Shown: positions 6,341 through 13,208, counted from the stretch's first letter. The stretch: DNA of 13,214 nucleotides from JBDTNQ01 sp039933635 (GCA_039933635.1 JBDTNQ010000120.1:1-13214); one strand, 5' to 3'. Program-made: numbers and translations. The notes: generated by a model from the letters alone, not told the origin.

Positions 6341-6370
6341 ATTCTATGGGGCTTATGGCTTACGGCTCAA
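6341..6370 (-). promoter_or_regulatory. Candidate promoter of the DGQHR gene
   Basis: On the minus strand TTGAGC (6370-6365) and TAGAAT (6346-6341) are separated by 18 bases, which predicts a leader of about 55 bases. The -35 box and spacer lie within a heptameric repeat (6351-6378). A second -10-like TATGAT overlaps the start codon (6279-6274) and would suit initiation at M9. Confidence 0.4.
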
Positions 6371-6378
6371 GGCTTAGG
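6351..6378. repeat. Heptameric tandem repeat, GCTTANG type
   Basis: Four 7-mers in phase: GCTTATG, GCTTACG, GCTCAAG and GCTTAGG. The array overlaps the candidate DGQHR promoter. Confidence 0.75.
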
Positions 6379-6442
6379 GACGGCGGGCTACCGGAGGACG
6401 TCGAACTCAGGCGCCAAAAGCCAGGCGAGCGAAGGTCCCGCG

Positions 6443-7294
6443 TCAATTCGCCGCACCGATGAGAAGGGGCGCCGTTGTCGCCTTGATCGACCCGCCGGCC
6501 GGCTCCTCCGTCAACGCCACGGCCCTGACGACCTGGACGCCGGAGGGAAGCTGGATCGTGATGTCCAGGCTGCCGGATGCGTCAGGGTCGAATACACCGG
6601 CACTGATAGGAGCGGCGCCGGCACCAGGCGGAACGACCCAGAGCTGGTAGGTCCGATTGGCGGCCAGCCGGGGCAGGTTGTCGGCACGCAGGACCAGCCC
6701 GGTGGCCTGACTGACGAAGGCGTGGCCTGTCGCCCCCGGGGCGCTACCCTGGCCTCGAAGGTCGACGCGGACGAGATCCGTGGATCGCAGCACGCCAATC
6801 GTGTTCATGAGCCTGGCGGCTTCGGTACGCGTGGTCATCAATTGCGTTCGGAGCGTGTCCATCCGCTGCCCCATGGCGGACACGGACTCCCGGGTGGCGA
6901 CGAGCTCCGTCCGCAGGACCCAGGCGTAGACGCTGACGCCGACCAGTCCGATGAGCGAGGCGGCAAGGGCGAAGGTCAGGATCGGGCTCGGCGCCGCCCG
7001 GAGCGGCCTGGGCGCAAAGGACAAGGGCGTTCGCCCGTCGCCCGGCTGTACGGGTCTCCCGTCCTGTGGCTGCGCGGTTGCGCGCGCGAGGGTTCGCTCG
7101 CGGAGGGACGCGGGTGGCTCCACAGGATCCACCGAGAGGGCGATCCCGGCCGACACCCGACGCAGGTCGGCCAGCGCGCGGCTGCAGGCGTCGCACGTGG
7201 CCAGATGCGCCTCGAACGCCCGCCGCTCCTCGGCGTCGAGGGCGTCCAGGGCGTGGGCGGCGACGAGATCGTCGTAGTACTCGTGTCCCGTCAT
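6443..7294 (-). CDS. RskA-type zinc-binding anti-sigma factor
   Basis: 283 residues, matching anti-sigma-K (RskA) proteins in length and layout. The N-terminal anti-sigma zinc-finger domain carries HLATCDAC (H30, C34, C37, the HX3CX2C motif). One membrane helix follows a Pro/Gly linker (about 104-127: ILTFALAASLIGLVGVSVYA). Residues 128-168 look coiled-coil. The extracytoplasmic RskA domain contains YQLWVVPPGAGAAPISAGVF (216-235). The protein should hold its sigma factor at the membrane until a signal, usually proteolysis or redox change, releases it. Its ATG overlaps the end of the upstream sigma gene by 4 bp (ATGA type), so they are coupled. No intrinsic terminator follows. The trigger is unknown. 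Confidence 0.9.
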   Translation of the reverse strand: MTGHEYYDDLVAAHALDALDAEERRAFEAHLATCDACSRALADLRRVSAGIALSVDPVEPPASLRERTLARATAQPQDGRPVQPGDGRTPLSFAPRPLRAAPSPILTFALAASLIGLVGVSVYAWVLRTELVATRESVSAMGQRMDTLRTQLMTTRTEAARLMNTIGVLRSTDLVRVDLRGQGSAPGATGHAFVSQATGLVLRADNLPRLAANRTYQLWVVPPGAGAAPISAGVFDPDASGSLDITIQLPSGVQVVRAVALTEEPAGGSIKATTAPLLIGAAN

Positions 7295-7878
7295 GACGTC
7301 GATACCAGCGCGTCGCGCAGCGTCATCATGGCGGTGCGCAAACGCGTCTTCACCGTGCCCAGCGGAATCCCTGTGCGCGCGGCAATCTCCGCGTGCGTCA
7401 ACCCGTCGTAGTAGGCCAGATCAACCAGCGATCGCTGTGCGTCCGGGAGCAACCGCAGGGCCCCGTGCACACCGCGCGCGTCCTCCGCGCTTAGTGTGAC
7501 TTGCTCGGGATCGGGTCCGTGGGCCGGCAGCGGTGCAATCGCGTCCGGGTCCACGCCAGACGCCTGATCGGGCCTCGCGCTTCGCGCCCGCACGCGATCG
7601 ATCGCCCTGGTGCGCGCCAGCATCACCAACCAGCCGGCAACCGTTGCCCGCGCGCCCTCATACCGCGTCGCCTGCTTCCAGACCTGCGCGAAGACGTCTT
7701 GAACCACCTCTTCGGCGTCTTCCACGCGCCCCGTGATGCGCTTCGCCAGACCAAACACCGTCGACGCGTAGCGATCGTACAGATCGGCCAACGCTTCGGC
7801 GGATCCGGCGGCGATCGACCGGATCAACTGTCGATCGGCCTCGGCCGGAACGTCTGCGAGTAAAGGATCGAGCCGCAC
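7291..7878 (-). CDS. ECF-type sigma-70 factor (SigK-like)
   Basis: 195 residues starting at GTG 7878; two in-frame TAG codons lie just upstream and limit the start. Region 2 spans about residues 30-98, with LYDRYASTVFGLAKRI, EDAEEVVQDVFAQVW (53-67) for core binding, and WLVMLARTRAIDRVR. Region 4 spans about 135-190, with LPDAQRSLVDLAYYDGLTH and the helix-turn-helix AEIAARTGIPLGTVKTRL (163-180) for -35 recognition. The pairing with an RskA-type anti-sigma factor fits the SigK/ECF19-like group. A GAGGGG lies only one base before the GTG, which is unusually close. The gene follows the acyltransferase gene by 52 bp on the same strand and may be the third gene of a four-gene operon. Confidence 0.92.
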   Translation of the reverse strand: MRLDPLLADVPAEADRQLIRSIAAGSAEALADLYDRYASTVFGLAKRITGRVEDAEEVVQDVFAQVWKQATRYEGARATVAGWLVMLARTRAIDRVRARSARPDQASGVDPDAIAPLPAHGPDPEQVTLSAEDARGVHGALRLLPDAQRSLVDLAYYDGLTHAEIAARTGIPLGTVKTRLRTAMMTLRDALVSTS

Positions 7879-7930
7879 GCCCCTCAGAGACTACTACGGG
7901 CGCGCCGCCCCAGGAGATTGGACCGCCGCC

Positions 7931-9082
7931 TCAAGGCGTCAGGGGATATCGCCTGCCATGGGACATCTGGGGACTCGCGTCCCCGCGCATGTACGCCGGC
8001 ACGATCGGTCCACGCGGCGCGTGGCGAAGCCACAGCCGGGCGGCACCGAGCATCACGAGCGTCAGGCTGACGTAGGCGCCTATTGCCCAGGGCAGTCCGA
8101 GGGCATGATGCAGGGGGAAGCTGAAGTTGCCGTACGCCAGTTCAACGTGCACCCAATAGACGAAGAGCGACGTGCGGCCAAACACGATGAGCGGGCTCGT
8201 CGACGTGACGGTGTGGCGCAGCAGCCACCACCACGAGATCACCAGCAACGACAGCATCGTGCCGATGCGCCAACTGACGATGGCGCTGGACCCGATCCAG
8301 AACCAGACCGGACGGGGCCATGGCAGAAGCGCGATCACGCCGGCAATCGCAAACAGCGCGGCGCCACAAATCGCCGTACGCTTGTGAAAGGCGCGATCGT
8401 TCTCCCCATGCTCGGCCAGCATCGCCCCGAAGAACGCGCCCGCGAGCAGGTAGGCGGCCGCTGGAAACAGGCTGAACACCGCGTTGTTGTCGACCACGCG
8501 GATGTAGCCGGCCAGACGCGGGTGTAGCAGCGTCGGCCACCACCACGTGGGCGTGAGCGGCGTCAGCACCGCGACGATGACAATCGACGGCGCCAGTAAC
8601 CACCACCTCAACTCCCGTCTCGTCGTCGCCCGGCCCCACGCGAAGGCGGCATACACGAACGCGAGACCGAGGATGTTGAGGATGTCGGGTTTCAGCAGCC
8701 CATTCCACCTGCCATTCGGATTGAGCAGAAACGACTGAAGGCGAAACAGGTGGGCGATGAGAAAGACCTCCCAGCCGCGCCGCTGCAGCATCGCGCTCGC
8801 CGCGCGGCGATCGAGCCCGCGCGCCATGCGCGCGACGCCGGCGAGCGGCAGGGAGACGCCGGCCAGAAACAGGAACAGCGGCGCCGCCCATCCGGCAAAG
8901 AACGTGATCGTACTGAACACCGCCGACTTGCGGACCACGGTCTCCTGGACCGTCCACGAGTCGATCGAATGCCACATGATCATGATCAGCACGGCAACGC
9001 CGCGCAGCCAGTCGATGTAAAGGCGACGCGTGGGCGTGGGCGGAGGGGCGGGTGCTGGTGCGGGCGGAGCGGGCCAGGCCAT
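7931..9082 (-). CDS. HGSNAT/DUF1624-like multi-pass membrane acyltransferase
   Basis: 383 residues with roughly ten hydrophobic membrane segments. After a Pro/Ala-rich N-terminus comes RLYIDWLRGVAVLIMIMWHS (residues 20-39), the signature of the heparan-alpha-glucosaminide N-acetyltransferase/DUF1624 group, with D24, R27 and H38 conserved. Later landmarks are FAGWAAPLFLFLAGVSLPL (62-80) and TSLFVYWVHVELAYG near the C-terminus. Members move acetyl groups from cytoplasmic acetyl-CoA to an acceptor across the membrane. The acceptor here is unknown; a cell-surface sugar is plausible. It starts 6 bp after the OsmC-like gene. Link to the sigma/anti-sigma pair downstream suggests an envelope-stress role, which is inference. 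No Shine-Dalgarno is seen, so translation may depend on coupling to osmC. Confidence 0.82.
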   Translation of the reverse strand: MAWPAPPAPAPAPPPTPTRRLYIDWLRGVAVLIMIMWHSIDSWTVQETVVRKSAVFSTITFFAGWAAPLFLFLAGVSLPLAGVARMARGLDRRAASAMLQRRGWEVFLIAHLFRLQSFLLNPNGRWNGLLKPDILNILGLAFVYAAFAWGRATTRRELRWWLLAPSIVIVAVLTPLTPTWWWPTLLHPRLAGYIRVVDNNAVFSLFPAAAYLLAGAFFGAMLAEHGENDRAFHKRTAICGAALFAIAGVIALLPWPRPVWFWIGSSAIVSWRIGTMLSLLVISWWWLLRHTVTSTSPLIVFGRTSLFVYWVHVELAYGNFSFPLHHALGLPWAIGAYVSLTLVMLGAARLWLRHAPRGPIVPAYMRGDASPQMSHGRRYPLTP

Positions 9083-9088
9083 CGAGAA

Positions 9089-9496
9089 TCAGGGCGCAAC
9101 GTGCCGCGGATGAATGGCGAAGCTCGTCTGCAGGCTCACGTCCGGCCGAATCGTATTCCAGACCGAACAGTACTTGGTGCGCGAGAGCTCGATCGCCCGC
9201 TCGACGACCGCCGACGTGACGTTGCCGGCAAGCTCGAAGTGCATGACCATGGACACGAACCGCCGAGGATGTTCGGCCGCGCGCTCGCCGGTAAACCGGA
9301 CGGTCATGGCCTCCAGCTCGTGGCGCCCTTTCCGGATGACGTGCAGGACGTCCATCGCCATGCAGCCCATCACGGCATAGGCCAGCGCTTCGGGCGGGGA
9401 CGTGACGCCTGCCGCGGAGCTCTGGAGCTCGATCGCCGGACTACCGGCGGCGTTGGCGAACTTCATGTCGCCGTGCCACTGAAGGGCGAGGTGCAT
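9089..9496 (-). CDS. OsmC family protein (peroxiredoxin-like)
   Basis: 135 residues from ATG 9496 (MHLALQWHGDMKF). A GTG at 9511 would add five residues. I prefer the ATG because TACGAT lies 6 bases upstream of it, a leaderless -10 arrangement, and no Shine-Dalgarno supports either start. The OsmC/Ohr fold is shown by the SPPEALAYAVMGCMAMDVL helix and the second-half segment RAIELSRTKYCSVWNTIR. The two cysteines (C45 and C110 from this start) match the peroxidatic and resolving pair of OsmC/Ohr proteins, which reduce organic hydroperoxides. The stretch between, with FTGERAAEHPRRFVSMVMHF, is typical of the YhfA-like subgroup, where activity is less certain. First gene of the run leading into the acyltransferase (6-bp gap) and sigma/anti-sigma pair, so it may be a regulon target. 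Confidence 0.85.
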   Translation of the reverse strand: MHLALQWHGDMKFANAAGSPAIELQSSAAGVTSPPEALAYAVMGCMAMDVLHVIRKGRHELEAMTVRFTGERAAEHPRRFVSMVMHFELAGNVTSAVVERAIELSRTKYCSVWNTIRPDVSLQTSFAIHPRHVAP

Positions 9497-9511
9497 GGGG
9501 GAATCGTACAC

Positions 9512-9838
9512 AACTGCACCGGACTAAGGGACTCGCGGACCAACGGTTTCTAGGGGACCAGGGGACCGGGGGGACCGGGGGACCGGGGGACCAGGGGACC
9601 AGGGGACCAGGGGACCGGGGGACCAGGGGACCGGGGGACCGGAGGACCGGGGACCGGAGGACCGGGGACCGGGGACCGGGAGAGCACGGGACGGAGGGAC
9701 CGCGCCCCCTCGTCCCCTCCTCCGTGGCCCCCTCGTCCCGTGGTCCCCTGGTCCCCTAGGTCCCCCTGGTCCCCTGGTCCCCTTGGTCCCTGGTCCCTAG
9801 TCCCCCGAGCCTTCCTTGGCCCGTGTTACCCTCGTGCC
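9512..9838. other. Intergenic region between divergent genes, filled by repeats
   Basis: No gene is supported. Nearly all of it is the GGGGACC-type and GGTCCCC-type repeat field described separately. Promoters for the osmC operon (minus) and the PilZ gene (plus) must lie at its two edges. Confidence 0.6.
9551..9805. repeat. Mirrored field of GGGGACC and GGTCCCC short tandem repeats
   Basis: About 16 units of 7-9 bp ending GGACC run from 9551 to about 9683. After a short irregular centre (about 9684-9710), roughly ten GGTCCCC-type units run from about 9711 to 9805. The right half is the reverse complement of the left, so the region can form a very long, slippable hairpin. Units vary by A/G at one position and by G count, as expected of slippage. 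No unique spacers, so not CRISPR. Confidence 0.9.
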
Positions 9839-10162
9839 GTGACGGACGAGCGACGGAAGCATCAGCGAGTGATGCGCCCATTCGATGGGACGTTCAGCGG
9901 CGCATCCGGCGCGACGCGCTGCCGCATCACGGACATCAGCGTCGGCGGCTGTTTCATCCAGAGTCTGGCCGCGCCGACCCCAGGCGACACCACTTCCGTC
10001 AACGTCATCATCGGCAACCACAGCCTGTCGTTTCCGGGCCTTGTCGTGTACGTGGACTCGACCATCGGGTTTGCCGTCCAGTTCAAGGACATCCCGGCCG
10101 AAGAACTCGACGAGCTCAGTCGCCTGCTTGCGGCACTCGACGGGTCGAAGGCCAGCGCGTAG
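9839..10162 (+). CDS. Stand-alone PilZ-domain c-di-GMP receptor
   Basis: 107 residues from GTG 9839. The frame is open back to 9740, but that part translates the Pro/Trp/Ser-rich repeat field, so I start at the GTG, where a normal PilZ protein begins (TDERRKHQRVMRPFDGTF). Both c-di-GMP motifs are present: RKHQR (R6-x3-R10) and DISVGG (D32-x-S34-x2-G37). The rest is the expected six-strand barrel, with a C-terminal helix (AEELDELSRLLAAL). The protein is one domain and soluble, so it should act as a c-di-GMP adaptor; the partner is unknown. No Shine-Dalgarno is seen. TACCCT (9827-9832) lies 6 bases before the GTG, as in leaderless genes. Confidence 0.88.
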   Translation: MTDERRKHQRVMRPFDGTFSGASGATRCRITDISVGGCFIQSLAAPTPGDTTSVNVIIGNHSLSFPGLVVYVDSTIGFAVQFKDIPAEELDELSRLLAALDGSKASA

Positions 10163-10250
10163 CGCATTCCACTCTCCCATCCCCGCGACCGGTTGCGCCC
10201 CACGAAGGTCGCAGCGTAAGCTCCACGCGCCCCCCGGGAGGATTCCGACT

Positions 10251-10643
10251 ATGCGTTCCGTCATGACGATCACGTCTGCTCTGCTCCTGCTGTGCGCGCT
10301 TCTGGTGATTCCGGCTGGCGCCCAAATGGCGCCACCGTCGAAGGCCGTGAAGACCATCGCCGGCATCCTGATGACCATCAACCACTTCCCCAACGACGAT
10401 CAGAAGAAGACGCTCACCGCGCTCGCCGCCGAGAGCACGACGACGGCGCAGGAGAAAGTGTTGATTCAGGCCATCAACGGCATGCAGCACAGCATCAACG
10501 CCGCGGACAAACCGAAGGTCGAAGAGATCGTGAAGGATCCGAAGGCGCCCGAGGGTGTCAAGACGATCGCGACGATCCTCGATAAGTTCCTGCACACGGC
10601 AGCCGCCCCGGACAAGGAAGCGCTCAAGAAGCTCGCGGAGTAA
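10251..10643 (+). CDS. Small secreted helical protein, unknown function
   Basis: 130 residues from ATG 10251, with GGGAGG 9 bases upstream. The signal peptide is clear (ALLLLCALLVIPAGA, cleavage near residue 24). The mature 105 residues are rich in Lys, Ala and Asp and look all-helical, with two similar repeats of the theme KTIAGILMTINHF and KTIATILDKFLHT (about 34-46 and 105-117). There is no Cys in the mature part, no lipobox and no membrane helix, so it is probably periplasmic or extracellular. No family is recognised. It follows the PilZ gene by 88 bp on the same strand, so co-transcription is possible. Its last 20 bases overlap the end of the opposing FeoB-associated gene. Confidence 0.75.
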   Translation: MRSVMTITSALLLLCALLVIPAGAQMAPPSKAVKTIAGILMTINHFPNDDQKKTLTALAAESTTTAQEKVLIQAINGMQHSINAADKPKVEEIVKDPKAPEGVKTIATILDKFLHTAAAPDKEALKKLAE

Positions 10644-10812
10644 TCGGAGGCCTCGGGGCCGGCACGTCGTCGCACGTGCCGCACCCGGGGCATCCTGCTT
10701 CACCTGTCGCCGAGGACTTCTTGCGGACTGGGCGGACGTACGGACGCACGAGGGCCATCAGCGCGACGGCGGCGAGCAGGGTGACGATGAGGACCTGGAT
10801 GAGATCGCTCAT
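10624..10812 (-). CDS. FeoB-associated Cys-rich membrane protein
   Basis: 62 residues. One N-terminal membrane helix (residues 4-22) is followed by a basic stretch (RPYVRPVRKK) and CPGCGTC (C41, C44, C47), then a Pro-rich end. Size, topology and the Cys motif fit the FeoB-associated Cys-rich membrane proteins found after feoB in many bacteria. The Cys cluster may bind iron or a cluster; its task in Fe(II) transport is not settled. The ATG overlaps the feoB stop by one base (TGATG), so the two are coupled. The longer open frame (to 10905) would run inside feoB and is rejected. The 3' end overlaps the convergent secreted-protein gene by 20 bp. Confidence 0.82.
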   Translation of the reverse strand: MSDLIQVLIVTLLAAVALMALVRPYVRPVRKKSSATGEAGCPGCGTCDDVPAPRPPITPRAS

Positions 10813-12839
10813 CACGAGATCCCCAGCGCACGCAGGCCCTGATACGCGATGAACGCGCAAGCGTAGGCCACGCCTGACATGTAGGCGAGTTGCAGACCAG
10901 CCCACTTGATGTGACCGGTCTCACGACGCGTGACGGCGAGGGTCGGCAGGCACTGCATCGCCAGCACGAAGAAGACCAGCAGGCTGGTCGCGGTCGCCGT
11001 CGTGAAGATCAGGCTGCCGTCGTCTCGTCGCGCGGATCGAATTTTCGCGATCACGCCATCCGTGTCCGAAGCAGGCGTCGTGTCCGCCACGAGCACCGAC
11101 ATCGTCGACACGAAGACCTCGCGTGCGAGGAAGCTCGTCAGCACACCAACCGTCAGCTGCCAATCGTAGCCAAGTGGCGCGAACACGGGCTGAATGCCGC
11201 GACCGAGCCGGCCGGCAAAGCTGCCCGCCTGCTCGGCGCGCGCGGCGAGCGCGTCGGCTTCGGCCTGCAACGCGGATGACCGTACCGGGTCAGCCGTAGC
11301 GGCCGCCTGAGCGGACAGCGCGGTGGCTTCCGCCGGCACCGGCACACGCGGGAACGTGTTGAGCCACCACATGACGACACAAATCGCCATGATGGCGGTG
11401 CCGGCCGTCTTCAGGAATGCCAGGCCTTGATCCTTCGCAGTGACGATCGCGTTGGTGAACGACGGCGCCTTGTACGACGGCAGTTCGAGGATCATCGGCC
11501 GCGCGCGGCCACGCAGCAGCGTCCGCCGGAAGAGCAACGCGCTCAGCATGGCGGCGCCCGCGCCCAGGAGATAGCACGCCGCGAAGGCCGCGCCGCCGAG
11601 CAGCGGGTGATCCCTGAACAGCAGCGCCGTCAGCAAGACGTAGACGGGCATGCGCGCCGAACAACTCATGAATGGCGCGACCAGGATCGTCGTGATGCGA
11701 TCGCGACGATCGGGAATCAGCCGGGTGGACATGATGCCCGGCAGCGCGCACGCGTGCGACGTCAGCAAGGGCACGAACGCGTGACCCGGCAGACCGAAGC
11801 GGCACAGCAGTCGATCCATCACGAACGCCGCACGCGCCAGGTAGCCGGTGTCCTCGAGCAGGCTGATCAGGAAGAACAGCAGGCAGATTTGCGGCAGAAA
11901 GACGACCGTCCCCGCGATGCCGCCGATGATGCCTTTCGAGACGAGATCGTGGACGAGACCGGCCGGAATAATCCGGCCCGTGAAGTCGCCGAGATACGCG
12001 AACGTCACCTCGATCAGACTCATCGGCACGGCGGCGAGCGCGAACAGCGTCCAGAAGAGGCCCACCATCACGCCGAGAAACACCACCAGCCCGATCACCG
12101 GGTGCGTGAATGCCTTGTCCATGCGCTCCGTGACCGTGTCGGTCGCCGAGCCCACAGCACCCGACCCGCCGACGCTGTCCTCGACGATGTCCTCAGCCCA
12201 GCTGGCCAGGGCAGCCATCGATGGGGCGGCCGCGTCCTCAATCGGCGCGACGGAATCGGCGGCACCTTGCGCGAGCACGTGCCCCATCACGCGGCGCAGT
12301 TCGTCGATACCCACGCCGCGGCGCGCGACGATCGGCACGACGCGGCAACCGAGGTGCTGCGCCAGGCGCTCGGCGTCGAGGCTGAGCCCGCGGCGCTGCG
12401 CCAGATCGACCATGTTCAGCGCCACGACGACGGGCAACCCATAGCGAAGCAGCTCGCCCGTGAGCATCAGATTCCGCGTGAGGTTGCATGCGTCGACCAC
12501 GACGAGGACCGCGTCCGTGCGCCGCTCGGCCGAGGCCTTGCCGCCCAGGACGTCACGCGCGATGCGCGCTTCCGGCACGTCGAGCGAAAGCTGATACAGA
12601 CCGGGCAGATCGAAGATTTCGACGACGGTGTCGTCGCCAACGATGGCGCGTCCGGTGCGGGCGCTGGTGGTGGTGCCTGGAAAGTTGGACGTTTTCGCTC
12701 GGGTTCCGCACAAGCGGTTGAAGAGCGTCGTCTTGCCGGTGTTGGGATTGCCGATGAGGGCAATCCGGGCGGTTTCAGGTCGGATGGGCGCACCGGCCGG
12801 CGCCGCGGCGGGCTCCGGGTCGCAGTGCGCAGTGGCCAC
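10812..12839 (-). CDS. feoB: Ferrous iron transport protein B
   Basis: 675 residues, initiating at GTG 12839. The N-terminal G domain shows GNPNTGKT (30-37, G1), DLPG (77-80, G3), NMVD (142-145, G4) and a G5-like VARRGVG (171-177). A helical linker (200-240) leads to the membrane part. The first gate reads LLTSHACALPGIMSTR (358-373), where the textbook Asn after Cys364 is Ala and the following residues are LPG. The second gate, PFMSCSARMPVYVLL (389-403), is canonical with C393. Residues 500-540 form an Ala/Glu-rich, probably coiled, insert between membrane segments. FeoB takes up Fe(II) across the inner membrane using the nucleotide switch. Shorter than E. coli FeoB (773 aa) but complete. Six bases separate it from feoA. 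Confidence 0.97.
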   Translation of the reverse strand: MATAHCDPEPAAAPAGAPIRPETARIALIGNPNTGKTTLFNRLCGTRAKTSNFPGTTTSARTGRAIVGDDTVVEIFDLPGLYQLSLDVPEARIARDVLGGKASAERRTDAVLVVVDACNLTRNLMLTGELLRYGLPVVVALNMVDLAQRRGLSLDAERLAQHLGCRVVPIVARRGVGIDELRRVMGHVLAQGAADSVAPIEDAAAPSMAALASWAEDIVEDSVGGSGAVGSATDTVTERMDKAFTHPVIGLVVFLGVMVGLFWTLFALAAVPMSLIEVTFAYLGDFTGRIIPAGLVHDLVSKGIIGGIAGTVVFLPQICLLFFLISLLEDTGYLARAAFVMDRLLCRFGLPGHAFVPLLTSHACALPGIMSTRLIPDRRDRITTILVAPFMSCSARMPVYVLLTALLFRDHPLLGGAAFAACYLLGAGAAMLSALLFRRTLLRGRARPMILELPSYKAPSFTNAIVTAKDQGLAFLKTAGTAIMAICVVMWWLNTFPRVPVPAEATALSAQAAATADPVRSSALQAEADALAARAEQAGSFAGRLGRGIQPVFAPLGYDWQLTVGVLTSFLAREVFVSTMSVLVADTTPASDTDGVIAKIRSARRDDGSLIFTTATATSLLVFFVLAMQCLPTLAVTRRETGHIKWAGLQLAYMSGVAYACAFIAYQGLRALGIS

Positions 12840-12845
12840 GGGCGG

Positions 12846-13118
12846 TTACCCCGCGGTCTCGGGCACGACCATGATGCCCTCGGCCACTGACCGGGACAGC
12901 CCAATGCGCGTGGACTGGATCTGAACGATGCAGGGTTCGCCAACCTTGCAGATGCGAAGGACGCACCGGTCGGTCATGCCCAGGGCGCCGAGCAGGGCGC
13001 AATCCTGCGCCGGGAGGTTGGCCGTGTGAAGGCGCGCGACGTGCCCGACCGCCATCTGAGACAGCCGGACCGGAGCCGCAAGGGGTTCTGTACAGGAACG
13101 CTGGGAAGACTCAGCCAC
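12846..13118 (-). CDS. feoA: FeoA-like SH3-fold protein
   Basis: 90 residues from GTG 13118, with GAGG 4 bases upstream. ATG 13055 (M22) is possible but would cut into the FeoA core, which starts at about PVRLSQMAVGHVARL. Then come LLGALGMTD (42-50), matching the RL..LG...G pattern of the family, and a hydrophobic strand ending in IGLSRSVAEGIMVV (72-85), the usual FeoA end. FeoA binds FeoB and supports Fe(II) uptake, probably by acting on its G domain. The length is typical. First gene of the operon feoA, feoB, FeoB-associated protein. Confidence 0.9.
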   Translation of the reverse strand: MAESSQRSCTEPLAAPVRLSQMAVGHVARLHTANLPAQDCALLGALGMTDRCVLRICKVGEPCIVQIQSTRIGLSRSVAEGIMVVPETAG

Positions 13119-13161
13119 GGAACCTCGAATCGATCGGCGAGACGGCGGTACTGAGACCGTT

Positions 13162-13208
13162 CTCGTTTACGACCAAACGAGCATATCGGTACAAACCCGA
13201 CCGGTCAA
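13162..13208 (-). promoter_or_regulatory. feo operon promoter with start-site dyad
   Basis: On the minus strand TTGACC (13208-13203), a 17-base spacer and TATGCT (13185-13180) form a good sigma-70-like promoter, with transcription expected near 13172 and a leader of about 55 bases. CTCGTTT (13162-13168) and AAACGAG (13175-13181) are perfect 7-bp arms 6 bases apart, covering the end of the -10 and the start site. That is a typical repressor operator position. The likely candidate is an iron-responsive regulator, but it is not an obvious Fur or DtxR box. Confidence 0.6.

Noticed and set aside
5321..7411. A 696-codon plus-strand open frame
   Set aside because: It lies antisense to the DGQHR and anti-sigma genes, both of which have clear motifs; its translation is Arg/Ala/Gly-rich without domains. 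It is a high-GC shadow.
9740..9838. N-terminal extension of the PilZ protein
   Set aside because: It would translate the GGTCCCC repeat field; the GTG at 9839 gives a normal-length PilZ domain.
11427..12890. A 487-codon plus-strand open frame
   Set aside because: Fully antisense to feoB, with His/Arg/Gln-rich composition typical of a shadow frame.
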